A DNA stretch of 64,000 bases from Flavobacteriaceae bacterium NBU2973 (lineage in GTDB: Bacteria; Bacteroidota; Bacteroidia; Flavobacteriales; Flavobacteriaceae), in NCBI GenBank assembly GCA_026162565.1, contig JAOEIQ010000002.1:248001-312000 (forward strand). Reading direction: 5' to 3'. Below are positions 53,444-61,495 of the stretch, one piece after another. The notes beneath the pieces are model-generated. The model made no database searches and was not told where the DNA came from. It worked only from the letters and a program-made list of their open reading frames with translations. The position numbers and the translations under genes were made by a program. Numbering within the stretch: the first letter of the stretch is position 1; each line of letters opens with the position of its first letter.

Positions 53444-55630
53444 TTATTGATTAGCTTCCACTAACTCTAATAAATCAGTACTAACATTAGTAGTAAACAA
53501 GCCATAGTTAACTGTGGCTTTGTTTTTTTCAATTTTATCAATACTTCCAATTGCCTTACCATCATGCATACGAACACGATCTCCAATTTTTAAAATTGGT
53601 TTAGGTTTTTCAACTACAGCAACTTTCTTTTTTGCAGCTTTTTTTTGTTTTCTAATAACCTCTACCTTTTTTTCAGCTTCAGCTTTTAAATGCTTTTCTT
53701 TTGCTTTTTCTGCACGCTTTTGTTTGGCAGATATTTTTTTTCGCTTAGAGTTTTCGATTTGTACGAGCTTAAATAATTCTGCCATAAGCTCACGTTTGCG
53801 GTTATTATCAAAGTAGCGCTCTGCAATGTCATTTACTTTTTGACCGAGATAAATGAGGCGCTGATTACTATCATAGAGTTCTTGATAACTCTCTAACTTC
53901 TGCTGAATTTTAAGATTTGTTTCTTCTAATTTGTCAGCTTCACTTTGCTTTTTCTGCTCATTTACCTTCAGTGATCGTTCTGTTTTCTCTAATTTAGAAC
54001 GTTCTTTTTGAAGTTTAGCAATAGTAGCATCAAAACGTACTTTAGAGCGTTCAATTTTCTTTTTAGCTTTATTAATTAGATTAAAAGGAATGCCATTTTT
54101 TTGAGCCACTTCAAACGTAAATGAGCTTCCTGCTTGTCCCATTGCTAGCTTATACATTGGCTCTAATGAGCGTTCATCAAATAACATATTAGCATTAATC
54201 ATATGATCTTTTTCATTAGCTAATAACTTTAAATTAGAATAATGTGTCGTTATTATACCAAAAGCTTCTCGCTCATAAAATACTTCTAAAAATGTTTCTG
54301 CTAATGCACCACCTAATTCAGGATCTGATCCAGTTCCAAATTCATCAATTAGAAATAGTGTATTCTTATTACACTTCTTTAAGAAATAATTCATCTGTTT
54401 AAGCCTATAGCTATAAGTACTTAAATGATTTTCTATGGATTGATTATCTCCTATATCACTCAATATACGATCAAATAAACACACTTTACTTCGCTCATGA
54501 ACTGGTATTAGCATGCCACTTTGAAGCATGACTTGCAATAACCCAACTGTTTTTAATGTGATACTTTTTCCTCCAGCATTAGGTCCAGAAATAACAATAA
54601 TTCGATTCTCTTGTTTTAGCTCTATTGTCTGCGGAAACGTTTTTTCTTTCTTTTCTAAATTCGTTAAATAGAGTAGTGGATGGTATGCATCTCGAAGATA
54701 CATACTTCGGTCTTCAGAAATCTCTGGCAAGATAGCATTCATAGATTTAGCATATTTTGCCTTGGCTGAAATAACATCAATACTCGTTAAGAATTTCTGA
54801 TAAGTTTCTAATAATGCTAAAAACGGACGAATAAAATTAGTAACTTCTTTAAGAATACGAACAACTTCTTCTTTTTCTTCATAGAGTAGATTATTTAACT
54901 CACGAGTATGCTGTAAAGTTACTTCAGGTTCAATATACACAATACTTCCTGTTTTACTGCCTCCCATTATCGCACCTTTCACTTTACGTCTATACATAGC
55001 TTTTACTGCTAATACACGTCTGTTTTCTACAATAGATTCTCTGATATCATCTAAATATTCTAGATTATGGTAGGTGCTTAAAGCGGAAGTAAAACTGGAA
55101 TTAATCTTGCCTTTTAGTTTATTGATACTCTGACGTAATTCTGAAAGTAGAGGAGAGGCATTGTCTTTAACATCACCAAAACGATCTACAATAGCGTCAA
55201 TTTTTTCAATAATTAGTGTTGTCACTTCTATATTAGAAGCATAGATATTTAGGTTGGGATAATACTCTTCAAATTTTTTTAAAAACTTAATGATGTCGTT
55301 AACTGTTAACGATACGGAAACTAACTTCTTTAAGCTATGTGTTTCTAAAAAGGTATTCTCTATTTTAAGTAACTGTACTTCTTTAGTAATAGCATCAAAT
55401 CCATGATTAGGAATTCTGTTGTCATTATAATACGAAGAAACATATTCGTTTGTAAGTTGCAAACTAAATAGCAAGGTCTCTTTATTTTCATAAGGAGTTA
55501 TAGCCAATGCCTTTTCATTACCTAGTTTAGTAACACAGTACTCACTAACTTGTTGCAAAACTGTTGAAAACTCTAAATCCTGAAGTGTTTTTTCGTGAAT
55601 GTTAATCATTCGTATAATTCCTGTTATCAA
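53444..55630 (-). CDS. MutS2-family ATPase lacking the Smr domain
   Basis: 728 residues from 55630, or about 721 from the ATG at 55609, which gives the usual MINIHEKTLQDLEF start and is more likely. A MutS core/lever region is followed by the ATPase: Walker A ISGPNAGGKSITLKTVG, Walker B LFLIDEFGTGSDPELGGALAE. Then comes a long basic coiled coil (about 515-660; KKKISAKQKRAEKAKEK) and a KOW-like tail (ILKIGDRVRMHDGKAIGSI). The C-terminal Smr nuclease domain of full MutS2 is absent. It may act on stalled ribosomes or recombination intermediates. Confidence 0.9.
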   Translation of the reverse strand: MITGIIRMINIHEKTLQDLEFSTVLQQVSEYCVTKLGNEKALAITPYENKETLLFSLQLTNEYVSSYYNDNRIPNHGFDAITKEVQLLKIENTFLETHSLKKLVSVSLTVNDIIKFLKKFEEYYPNLNIYASNIEVTTLIIEKIDAIVDRFGDVKDNASPLLSELRQSINKLKGKINSSFTSALSTYHNLEYLDDIRESIVENRRVLAVKAMYRRKVKGAIMGGSKTGSIVYIEPEVTLQHTRELNNLLYEEKEEVVRILKEVTNFIRPFLALLETYQKFLTSIDVISAKAKYAKSMNAILPEISEDRSMYLRDAYHPLLYLTNLEKKEKTFPQTIELKQENRIIVISGPNAGGKSITLKTVGLLQVMLQSGMLIPVHERSKVCLFDRILSDIGDNQSIENHLSTYSYRLKQMNYFLKKCNKNTLFLIDEFGTGSDPELGGALAETFLEVFYEREAFGIITTHYSNLKLLANEKDHMINANMLFDERSLEPMYKLAMGQAGSSFTFEVAQKNGIPFNLINKAKKKIERSKVRFDATIAKLQKERSKLEKTERSLKVNEQKKQSEADKLEETNLKIQQKLESYQELYDSNQRLIYLGQKVNDIAERYFDNNRKRELMAELFKLVQIENSKRKKISAKQKRAEKAKEKHLKAEAEKKVEVIRKQKKAAKKKVAVVEKPKPILKIGDRVRMHDGKAIGSIDKIEKNKATVNYGLFTTNVSTDLLELVEANQ

Positions 55631-55640
55631 TAAAGGACAG

Positions 55641-55648
55641 CAAAGTTA
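55641..55648 (-). promoter_or_regulatory. Possible mutS2 -7 box
   Basis: The minus strand reads TAACTTTG (55648-55641), an exact TAnnTTTG, about 30 bases before the preferred ATG at 55609. No -33 TTG at proper spacing is seen. The same octamer occurs at 61385-61378. Confidence 0.35.
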
Positions 55649-55680
55649 CATATAAGAAATGAATTGATGAACTATGATTT

Positions 55681-56430
55681 TTATCTACAAATGAATATTT
55701 GTTTATTAGATGAATTAATAAATGACTTTTCATCAAAGTCACCAAACTTGTGTAAAATAGTAAAACCTGAACTTTTTATATAATGATCTAATTCTTGAGG
55801 GAAAAATAATCTCATATCTAAATTCTGAATAGAATGAAACTTTCCATTTATAAAATAATGCCACTCAATGCAATTAATTTGAGTATCACTTTGATATCTC
55901 ATAATCTCTTTTAGTAATATTTGGCGACCATCGTCTGTTATATATTCTGCAACTTGTTTCAGTATGTTTTCAGATTCAACTATAAACTTAATATTCGGGT
56001 TAAAACAATCGAAAATAAATTGCCCATCAGGTTTTAGATGTTTTTTAACAGCCCAAAAAGCTTTAAAAACATCCTCATTTGTATACAAATGATGGACAGA
56101 ATTAAAAGGGATAAATATTAAATCATATTTTTCTGATAAGTTTAAATCTCTAATATCTGCTTTTGTAAATCTAATACTCAAATTTTCATTATTAGCTTTT
56201 TCTAGGGCTTTGTCTAGCATTGAAGACGTAATATCCACACCATGAATAGTATATCCTGCTTTAGCAATTGGTATAGTAAGTCTTCCTGTTCCACAACATA
56301 GTTCGAGTATTTTTGCATTTTTATTATTTGGTAACCATCTCATATAGAATTGTAAATCAGAAAGATCAGTATTCATGCCATCATAAATATTAGCATCATA
56401 AATTAAATCACCTACTATAAATTCATTCAT
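55681..56430 (-). CDS. Class I SAM-dependent methyltransferase
   Basis: 249 residues. Motif I is AKILELCCGTGRLTIPIAKAG, with the acidic GVDITSSML loop, RFTKADIRDLNL and the YDLIFIPFNSVHHL motif IV region, all typical of small-molecule methyltransferases of the Methyltransf_25 type. No substrate can be named. It is divergent from ung across a 44-base gap. Confidence 0.87.
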   Translation of the reverse strand: MNEFIVGDLIYDANIYDGMNTDLSDLQFYMRWLPNNKNAKILELCCGTGRLTIPIAKAGYTIHGVDITSSMLDKALEKANNENLSIRFTKADIRDLNLSEKYDLIFIPFNSVHHLYTNEDVFKAFWAVKKHLKPDGQFIFDCFNPNIKFIVESENILKQVAEYITDDGRQILLKEIMRYQSDTQINCIEWHYFINGKFHSIQNLDMRLFFPQELDHYIKSSGFTILHKFGDFDEKSFINSSNKQIFICR

Positions 56431-56474
56431 TTAAATTCCATTTTTATTTAAAATTAATAATTTATTTTTATACT

Positions 56475-57140
56475 ATGAATGTAGCTATACAAGAAAGTTG
56501 GAAACCTCATTTGCAAAATGAATTTAATAAGCCATATTTTAAACAGTTAACAGATTTTGTAAAGCAAGAATATAAAACTAAAGTTTGTTATCCTCCAGGA
56601 AAACAAATTTTTTCAGCTTTTGATTATTGCCCATTTAATGAAGTAAAAGTTGTTATTATAGGGCAAGATCCCTATCATGGGGTTGGGCAAGCTAATGGTT
56701 TGTGTTTTTCTGTCTTTGATACCATAAAGCATCCTCCATCTTTAATTAATATTTTTAAAGAGTTAGAAGAAGATACTGGTAAACCTTATCCCAAAAGTGG
56801 TAATCTAGAACACTGGGCAAAACAAGGTGTATTACTATTAAATGCTACTTTAACTGTTAGAGCTCATGAAGCTGGAAGTCATCAAAACATAGGATGGGAA
56901 ACATTTACAGATTCTGTAATAGAAATAATTTCTGAAAATAAAGAAGGCGTTATATTTCTACTTTGGGGAGGTTTTGCAAAAAAGAAAGCGAAACTTATTA
57001 ATGGCAGTAAACACCATATATTAACTACTGGACATCCATCACCATTAAGTGCTAATAGAGGTTACTGGTTTGGCAATAAACATTTTAGTAAAACTAACTT
57101 CCTGTTGGAGCAAGCTGGCCAGAAACCTGTTTTGTGGTAG
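56475..57140 (+). CDS. ung: Uracil-DNA glycosylase, family 1
   Basis: 221 residues, the standard size. The water-activating loop VVIIGQDPYHGVGQANGLCFSV, the LLLNATLTVRAHEAGSH block, the VIFLLWGGFAKKKAKLI strand and the leucine-intercalation loop HPSPLSANRGYWFGNKHF are all intact. It removes uracil from DNA ahead of base excision repair. Its last 47 bases are antisense to the end of a small lipoprotein gene. Confidence 0.98.
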   Translation: MNVAIQESWKPHLQNEFNKPYFKQLTDFVKQEYKTKVCYPPGKQIFSAFDYCPFNEVKVVIIGQDPYHGVGQANGLCFSVFDTIKHPPSLINIFKELEEDTGKPYPKSGNLEHWAKQGVLLLNATLTVRAHEAGSHQNIGWETFTDSVIEIISENKEGVIFLLWGGFAKKKAKLINGSKHHILTTGHPSPLSANRGYWFGNKHFSKTNFLLEQAGQKPVLW

Positions 57141-57270
57141 TGTAACGTTCTCTTAAAACAACAGGTTTTTTAGATTCTTTTTTCTTGGTAGTTTTATTAC
57201 AACTAAAAGCCAATAACAAAAAATTTACAGCAACTAAAAAAGAAATAATTAGAGTAAAAGTTAATAGCAT
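57094..57270 (-). CDS. Small putative lipoprotein, 58 residues
   Basis: ATG at 57270, TAG ending at 57094. The reading frame begins MLLTFTLIISFLVAVNFLLL, an ideal signal peptide, followed by the lipobox LAFSC (Cys24) and a short basic tail (NKTTKKKESKKPVVLRERY). The hydrophobic stretch and the lipobox lie fully in the intergenic space; only the last ~15 codons overlap the 3' end of ung on the other strand. The pattern is strong for so short a frame, but no homologue is known to me. Confidence 0.55.
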   Translation of the reverse strand: MLLTFTLIISFLVAVNFLLLAFSCNKTTKKKESKKPVVLRERYTTTKQVSGQLAPTGS

Positions 57271-57384
57271 AAACTTGGTAAATTATAGGTTCGTTTAATT
57301 TGGTTATAGCAAATGTAAGTAATTTTACTTATTAAATGTAGTTAAAATGTTAAAGAAAACAAAATTTAACAGTAATTAAAGTCC

Positions 57385-58239
57385 TTAAAGTGAATAAATT
57401 AAGTCTTTATACTTTGCTTTAAATGGAATAATTTCAAGCTTTAATAATGTATCTTGAACCAAGTTTACAGTATCTTCATCAATGTTTGTTTGAGACCATT
57501 CTGTTAGGCTTAACCACTCTTGAACATCTTCTAATTTTTGATCATAACGATTCGCGATCATTCTGTCTATAGAAGGAATTTGTTTAAATTCTTCTGTAGT
57601 ATTATTTATAATTTCTAAAATTGTTTTGACAATAGATTTATTATTCTTTAAAAACTCTTCTCTTACAGCAATAACAAAGCATGGCCAAGGTGACGGACAG
57701 TTTCCTATGTGTCTAAAAGTACCATCATCAACTAAAGGTTTGGTTGTAAAGCGTTCCCATAAAAAGTAATCAGCATCTCTATTGGTTAATCCTTTTACTG
57801 CACCATCCAAATTTCTAATAACTTCAAAATTTAAATCCTTATCTAAATCCCAATTATTACTTTCAGCATTGATGTAGGCCATTAAATGTGAGCCTGATCC
57901 ATAGCGACTAATAGCTGCTTTTTTTCCTTTTAAATCATCAATTGTTTTATATTCTGAATTTGCAGCTACATGAATTCCCCAAATTAAGGGAGATTGCACA
58001 AAAGTTTGTACAATTCTAGTTTTATTACCAGCAATTATATCTTTTATAACACCTTCTGTAAGGATTACTGCTAAATCAATTTCCTCATCACGTAGAGCTT
58101 TACACATAGCTCCAGTGCCTCCATAATAATCTTTCCATCGTAAATTAATACCTTGCTCTTTATAAGCACCATCCTTTAAAGTAAGATACCAAGCTAAATT
58201 AAAATGTTCTGGAACACCTCCAATTTTAACATTTATCAT
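57385..58239 (-). CDS. NMT1/THI5-like substrate-binding-fold protein without signal peptide
   Basis: 284 residues of the SsuA/THI5 periplasmic-binding fold: VKIGGVPEHFNLAWYLTLKDG at residue 4, GINLRWKDYYGGTGAMCKAL, IDLAVILTEGVIKDIIAG, LKGKKAAISRYGSGSHLMAY. It begins directly with the mature fold, so it should stay in the cytoplasm, and no permease or ATPase gene is adjacent. A pair of cysteines (NCPSPWPCFVIAV) precedes REEFLKNN, near the place where yeast THI5 has its iron-binding cysteine cluster. A ligand-binding or enzyme-like role in the operon is open. Last gene of the five-gene minus-strand operon. Confidence 0.8.
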   Translation of the reverse strand: MINVKIGGVPEHFNLAWYLTLKDGAYKEQGINLRWKDYYGGTGAMCKALRDEEIDLAVILTEGVIKDIIAGNKTRIVQTFVQSPLIWGIHVAANSEYKTIDDLKGKKAAISRYGSGSHLMAYINAESNNWDLDKDLNFEVIRNLDGAVKGLTNRDADYFLWERFTTKPLVDDGTFRHIGNCPSPWPCFVIAVREEFLKNNKSIVKTILEIINNTTEEFKQIPSIDRMIANRYDQKLEDVQEWLSLTEWSQTNIDEDTVNLVQDTLLKLEIIPFKAKYKDLIYSL

Positions 58240-58242
58240 ATG

Positions 58243-59112
58243 TTAGGCTGTTAATTTGTTAAGTGTATATTCTATTAAATTCTCGACTAATCCTTTTGGA
58301 TCATTACTAAACTCTCCTGTAGCGCGATTTGCTAAAATGGCATTCATTGAAATGGCTTTATGTCCTAATAATTTAGATAATCCGTAAATTCCTGCAGTTT
58401 CCATTTCAAGATTTGTAATAGCTAAACCATTATAATTAAAACTTGCTAGTTTTTCATTTAACGTATCATCCTGAATAGCCAATCTCAATACTCTACCTTG
58501 AGGGCCATAAAAACCAACATTAGTAGCAGTAAAACCTTTGTATGTACTATCAGAAGATAGTTTATCTATTAAACTTTGGTCAGCCTTTACAACATAAGGA
58601 TCAGATTTAGCTGTGTACCAATTTGTTTGCTCAACTAATGCTTTAGATATATCTAACTCTTGAAATTGTTTACTATTATAAAAATGTAATAAACTATCAA
58701 ATCCAGCAGCCATTTCACTGATTAAAAATGAATCTATAGGAATGTCTTTTTGAATAGAACCAGAAGTACCAATCCTTATAATATCTAGTGAAGTTAATTT
58801 GTTTTTAATCTCTCGAGTGTTAAAATCAATGTTAACAAGAGCATCCAACTCATTAAAAACTATATCTATATTATCTGTACCAATTCCAGTTGAAATAACT
58901 GTAATTCGTTTGCCATTAAGAGATCCTGTTTGGGTTTTAAATTCACGCTTTTGAGTTGTGAACTCAATAGTATCAAAATGCTTGGTAACTTGATCTACAC
59001 GATCTGGATCACCAACAGTTATAATAGTATTTGCAACGTGTTCAGGTTTTAGATTAAGATGATAAATACTACCATCTGGATTTATTATGAGTTCAGATTC
59101 TTTAATCGGCAT
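58243..59112 (-). CDS. Nucleoside phosphorylase (PNP/UDP family)
   Basis: 289 residues. Family blocks: NTIITVGDPDRVDQVTKHF (phosphate loop), VISTGIGTDNIDIVFNEL, IIRIGTSGSIQKDIPIDSF and ITNLEMETAGIYGLSKLLGHKA (ribose-binding Glu-Met-Glu). This resembles uridine phosphorylase-type enzymes of the NP-I fold that split nucleosides with phosphate. Base specificity is not readable. Its start overlaps the end of the DUF1835 gene by 11 bases, and the binding-protein gene starts 3 bases after its stop, so translation is coupled. Confidence 0.88.
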   Translation of the reverse strand: MPIKESELIINPDGSIYHLNLKPEHVANTIITVGDPDRVDQVTKHFDTIEFTTQKREFKTQTGSLNGKRITVISTGIGTDNIDIVFNELDALVNIDFNTREIKNKLTSLDIIRIGTSGSIQKDIPIDSFLISEMAAGFDSLLHFYNSKQFQELDISKALVEQTNWYTAKSDPYVVKADQSLIDKLSSDSTYKGFTATNVGFYGPQGRVLRLAIQDDTLNEKLASFNYNGLAITNLEMETAGIYGLSKLLGHKAISMNAILANRATGEFSNDPKGLVENLIEYTLNKLTA

Positions 59113-60046
59113 TAATAACTGTTTTTATAAGCTTATTTTCAGTTCTATTAAATTGATAAGCCAGTTTTTGCACGCCTCCAAAAACAACACGATCATTAAT
59201 TTCTTCTGCAAAATTATGAGAACCTAATAAGGCTTCATGTCCCTTTCTGTTTAACTTTAATGAGTTTTCATCTTCATCAAAGAAAAGCGATAATTTATGT
59301 ATAATTCTTTCTAACTGTGAATCACCAAAACCATAGTAACCTTGATAATTCAATATATATCCTAGTAAGTGATGTTTAGATTTGATATCCTGATTTTGCT
59401 CAAGAAGTTTAAGAACATTATACTCCAAAGTAGAAAGTCCGTTTTTAGAATCAGGAAAACGTTTAAGATGCGCTTTTAAGCAATTACTTAAATATTTAAA
59501 TGACGATTTTTTTACAAGCAGCGGTTTGAACAAATTATGATCTTTACCACAATAGATAGACCACACATAGTCTGCTAAATCAATATCTTCTATATTTAAT
59601 TGTACTCTATCGTCATAATGCTGAATAAGTTGGGCTTCATTTAATTCTCCCAAACCTTTTAAATCAGAAACTCCATGAATACGTCCACTACAAACCAAAT
59701 ATATTGGTAATTTACAACGCTTCTTTTTTAAGAGTGAGATTACAGCGCACATATTAATATGGCAAAATAAGTCGTACTCAAACCATAATAGTATTTCTGA
59801 ATACACGCTTAAATTATCCAGTTTCTTTAATTGTTCAGGAAAATCATAAACCTCTTTTGAAACGTCATAATTTTCTGAAAGAAACTCATATCGTTTTTTA
59901 AAAAAAGCTTCAGAATCAATATTTTTAAGTGTAGGACCTTCACACAAAATCTCTTGCCAGGTTAAAAACTCACCTTTAAAATCTAACTCGTTAAGGTAAT
60001 CTGTAAGTACACTACCATTAGTAATATGAAGTTTTGGTAAAGCCAT
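59102..60046 (-). CDS. DUF1835 domain-containing protein
   Basis: 314 residues from the ATG at 60046; a TTG at 60058 in the same frame adds four residues but overlaps the upstream gene, so the ATG is preferred. The DUF1835 N-terminal block is clear: KLHITNGSVLTDYLNELDF, TWQEILCEGP, and ILLWFEYDLFCHINMCAVISLL. The C-terminal half has a helical region common to the family. Function is unknown. It starts 1 base past the stop of the SUI1-family gene within the operon. Confidence 0.85.
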   Translation of the reverse strand: MALPKLHITNGSVLTDYLNELDFKGEFLTWQEILCEGPTLKNIDSEAFFKKRYEFLSENYDVSKEVYDFPEQLKKLDNLSVYSEILLWFEYDLFCHINMCAVISLLKKKRCKLPIYLVCSGRIHGVSDLKGLGELNEAQLIQHYDDRVQLNIEDIDLADYVWSIYCGKDHNLFKPLLVKKSSFKYLSNCLKAHLKRFPDSKNGLSTLEYNVLKLLEQNQDIKSKHHLLGYILNYQGYYGFGDSQLERIIHKLSLFFDEDENSLKLNRKGHEALLGSHNFAEEINDRVVFGGVQKLAYQFNRTENKLIKTVINAD

Positions 60047-60047
60047 A

Positions 60048-60380
60048 TTAACCACCAACTCGTTTTACTAAAAAACCTTTATCCTTGAGTATTTGCATGA
60101 TTTTATCTCGATAATCACCTTGAATAATAATCTTATCGTCTTTAAAACTTCCTCCAACACTTAATTTAGTTTTAAGTTCCTTTGCCAGTTTTTTAAAATC
60201 ATCAGTAGCTCCTGTATAACCTTCTAAAATAGTTATTGGTTTTCCTTTTCGTTTTTCATACTTGCAGATAATAGGATCGTCTTGCAACCAAATATCATAA
60301 GCAGAATCCTTTTCAGATTCTGTTTCAGGTTCTGGTTTATGGTCGGGAAAAAGATGTTTTAATTGATCTTGTAAATCCAT
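60048..60380 (-). CDS. Translation initiation factor SUI1/YciH family protein
   Basis: 110 residues. The C-terminal ~70 residues are an eIF1/SUI1 domain: KPITILEGYTGATDDFKKLAKELK, LSVGGSFKDDKIIIQGDYRDKI and a LKDKGFLVKRVGG ending. The acidic N-terminus (PEPETESEKDSAYD) is a variable extension. Bacterial YciH proteins may influence start selection, but the role is unclear. It is 8 bases behind the oxygenase gene and precedes the DUF1835 gene. Confidence 0.9.
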   Translation of the reverse strand: MDLQDQLKHLFPDHKPEPETESEKDSAYDIWLQDDPIICKYEKRKGKPITILEGYTGATDDFKKLAKELKTKLSVGGSFKDDKIIIQGDYRDKIMQILKDKGFLVKRVGG

Positions 60381-60388
60381 TTATGAGT

Positions 60389-61339
60389 CTACTTTTTAAT
60401 CAATCCTAACTCCACTAAACGCTGATTTAAAAATTCTCCAGCAGTAATATCATCAAACTGTTTTGGGTTGTCGTCGTCAATACAACTCTCTAAAACATCT
60501 AATTTCATCTCGCTTATTGGATGCATAAAAAATGGAATTGAATAACGTGATGTTCCCCAAAGCTCTCTAGGTGGATTAATAACACGATGTATTGTAGACT
60601 TTAGTTTGTTATTGGTATGTCTAGATAGCATATCTCCAACATTAATCATTAATTCATCTGGTTCTGCAATGGCATCAATCCATTCGCCATCGTGATTTTG
60701 TACTTGCAAGCCACGACCTTGAGCTCCCATTAATAGGGTAATTAAATTAATATCACCATGAGCAGCAGCACGAACAGCGTTCTTTGGCTCATTTAAAATA
60801 GGAGGATAGTGTATTGGTCTCAATATGGAATTACCATTATGAATATAATTATCGAAATACGTTTCTTCTAAATCTAGATGTAAAGCCAAAGCTCTTAAAA
60901 CATATTTAGCGGTTTCTTCAAGCTTTCTATATGTTTCTTTACCAACTTTGTTAAATTCTGGTAATTCTTTTACTTCTACATTTTCAGGATACTCTTTAGC
61001 GCGTTCTGGATCATCTTCAACATACTGACCAAAATGCCAGAACTCTTTTAAATCTCCTTCCTTTTTACCCTTTGCACTCTCTTTACCAAACGACACATAA
61101 CCTCGCTGACCACCAATTCCTGGAATTTCATATTTACGCTTTTCTTCAACAGGAAGAGAGAAAAAGTTTTTTATTTCACCATATAATTTATCTACCAACT
61201 CATCATCAAGAAGGTGACCTTTTAAAGCTACAAAACCAATCTCCTCATAAGCTTTGCCTATTTCTGTAATAAACTTTTGTTTTCTATTAGGATCACCACT
61301 TAAAAAGTCTTTGAGATCCACACTTGGTATTCTTTCCAT
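60389..61339 (-). CDS. Isopenicillin N synthase-family 2OG/Fe(II) oxygenase
   Basis: 316 residues. The DIOX_N start (IPSVDLKDFLSGD, AYEEIGFVALKGHLL) and the 2OG-Fe(II) domain are both present: iron ligands in AAHGDINLITLL (HxD) and LKSTIHRVINP (distal His), and the RYSIPFF arginine-serine pair that binds 2-oxoglutarate. The name IPNS is by family; beta-lactam synthesis is not implied. It is the first gene of a five-gene minus-strand operon and has a TAACTTTG -7 box upstream. Confidence 0.92.
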   Translation of the reverse strand: MERIPSVDLKDFLSGDPNRKQKFITEIGKAYEEIGFVALKGHLLDDELVDKLYGEIKNFFSLPVEEKRKYEIPGIGGQRGYVSFGKESAKGKKEGDLKEFWHFGQYVEDDPERAKEYPENVEVKELPEFNKVGKETYRKLEETAKYVLRALALHLDLEETYFDNYIHNGNSILRPIHYPPILNEPKNAVRAAAHGDINLITLLMGAQGRGLQVQNHDGEWIDAIAEPDELMINVGDMLSRHTNNKLKSTIHRVINPPRELWGTSRYSIPFFMHPISEMKLDVLESCIDDDNPKQFDDITAGEFLNQRLVELGLIKK

Positions 61340-61377
61340 TTATATGTAGAATAATTAAATTTAAAAATTGCTAAACA

Positions 61378-61385
61378 CAAAGTTA
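61378..61385 (-). promoter_or_regulatory. Possible -7 box of the oxygenase operon
   Basis: The minus strand reads TAACTTTG, an exact TAnnTTTG, 39 bases before the oxygenase start codon. A -33 TTG at good spacing is not apparent. Confidence 0.4.
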
Positions 61386-61467
61386 ATCAAAATTGATTGT
61401 AAAAACTACTGCTAATAATCAAGCACTAAAAAAGGCATTTTAAGCACTAGTTTCAGGTAAATTTATT

Positions 61468-61475
61468 TACATTTG
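61468..61475 (+). promoter_or_regulatory. Possible -7 box of the E1 gene
   Basis: TACATTTG fits TAnnTTTG exactly, 20 bases upstream of the E1 ATG at 61496, which would give a very short leader. No clear -33 element is seen. Confidence 0.35.
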
Positions 61476-61495
61476 AAACGGTATAACTATGGAAA

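Noticed and set aside
60047-60058. TTG start adding four residues to the DUF1835 protein
   Set aside because: The family N-terminus begins at the ATG at 60046, directly after the upstream stop; the TTG adds MVVN without support.
61072-61269. Plus-strand open frame opposite the oxygenase gene
   Set aside because: It lies wholly antisense to a well-supported gene and its translation has no domain or signal; a coding shadow, as are the other frames inside known genes.
60389-61339. Beta-lactam biosynthesis suggested by the isopenicillin N synthase name
   Set aside because: No ACV synthetase or other cluster gene is present; the name only marks the oxygenase family.
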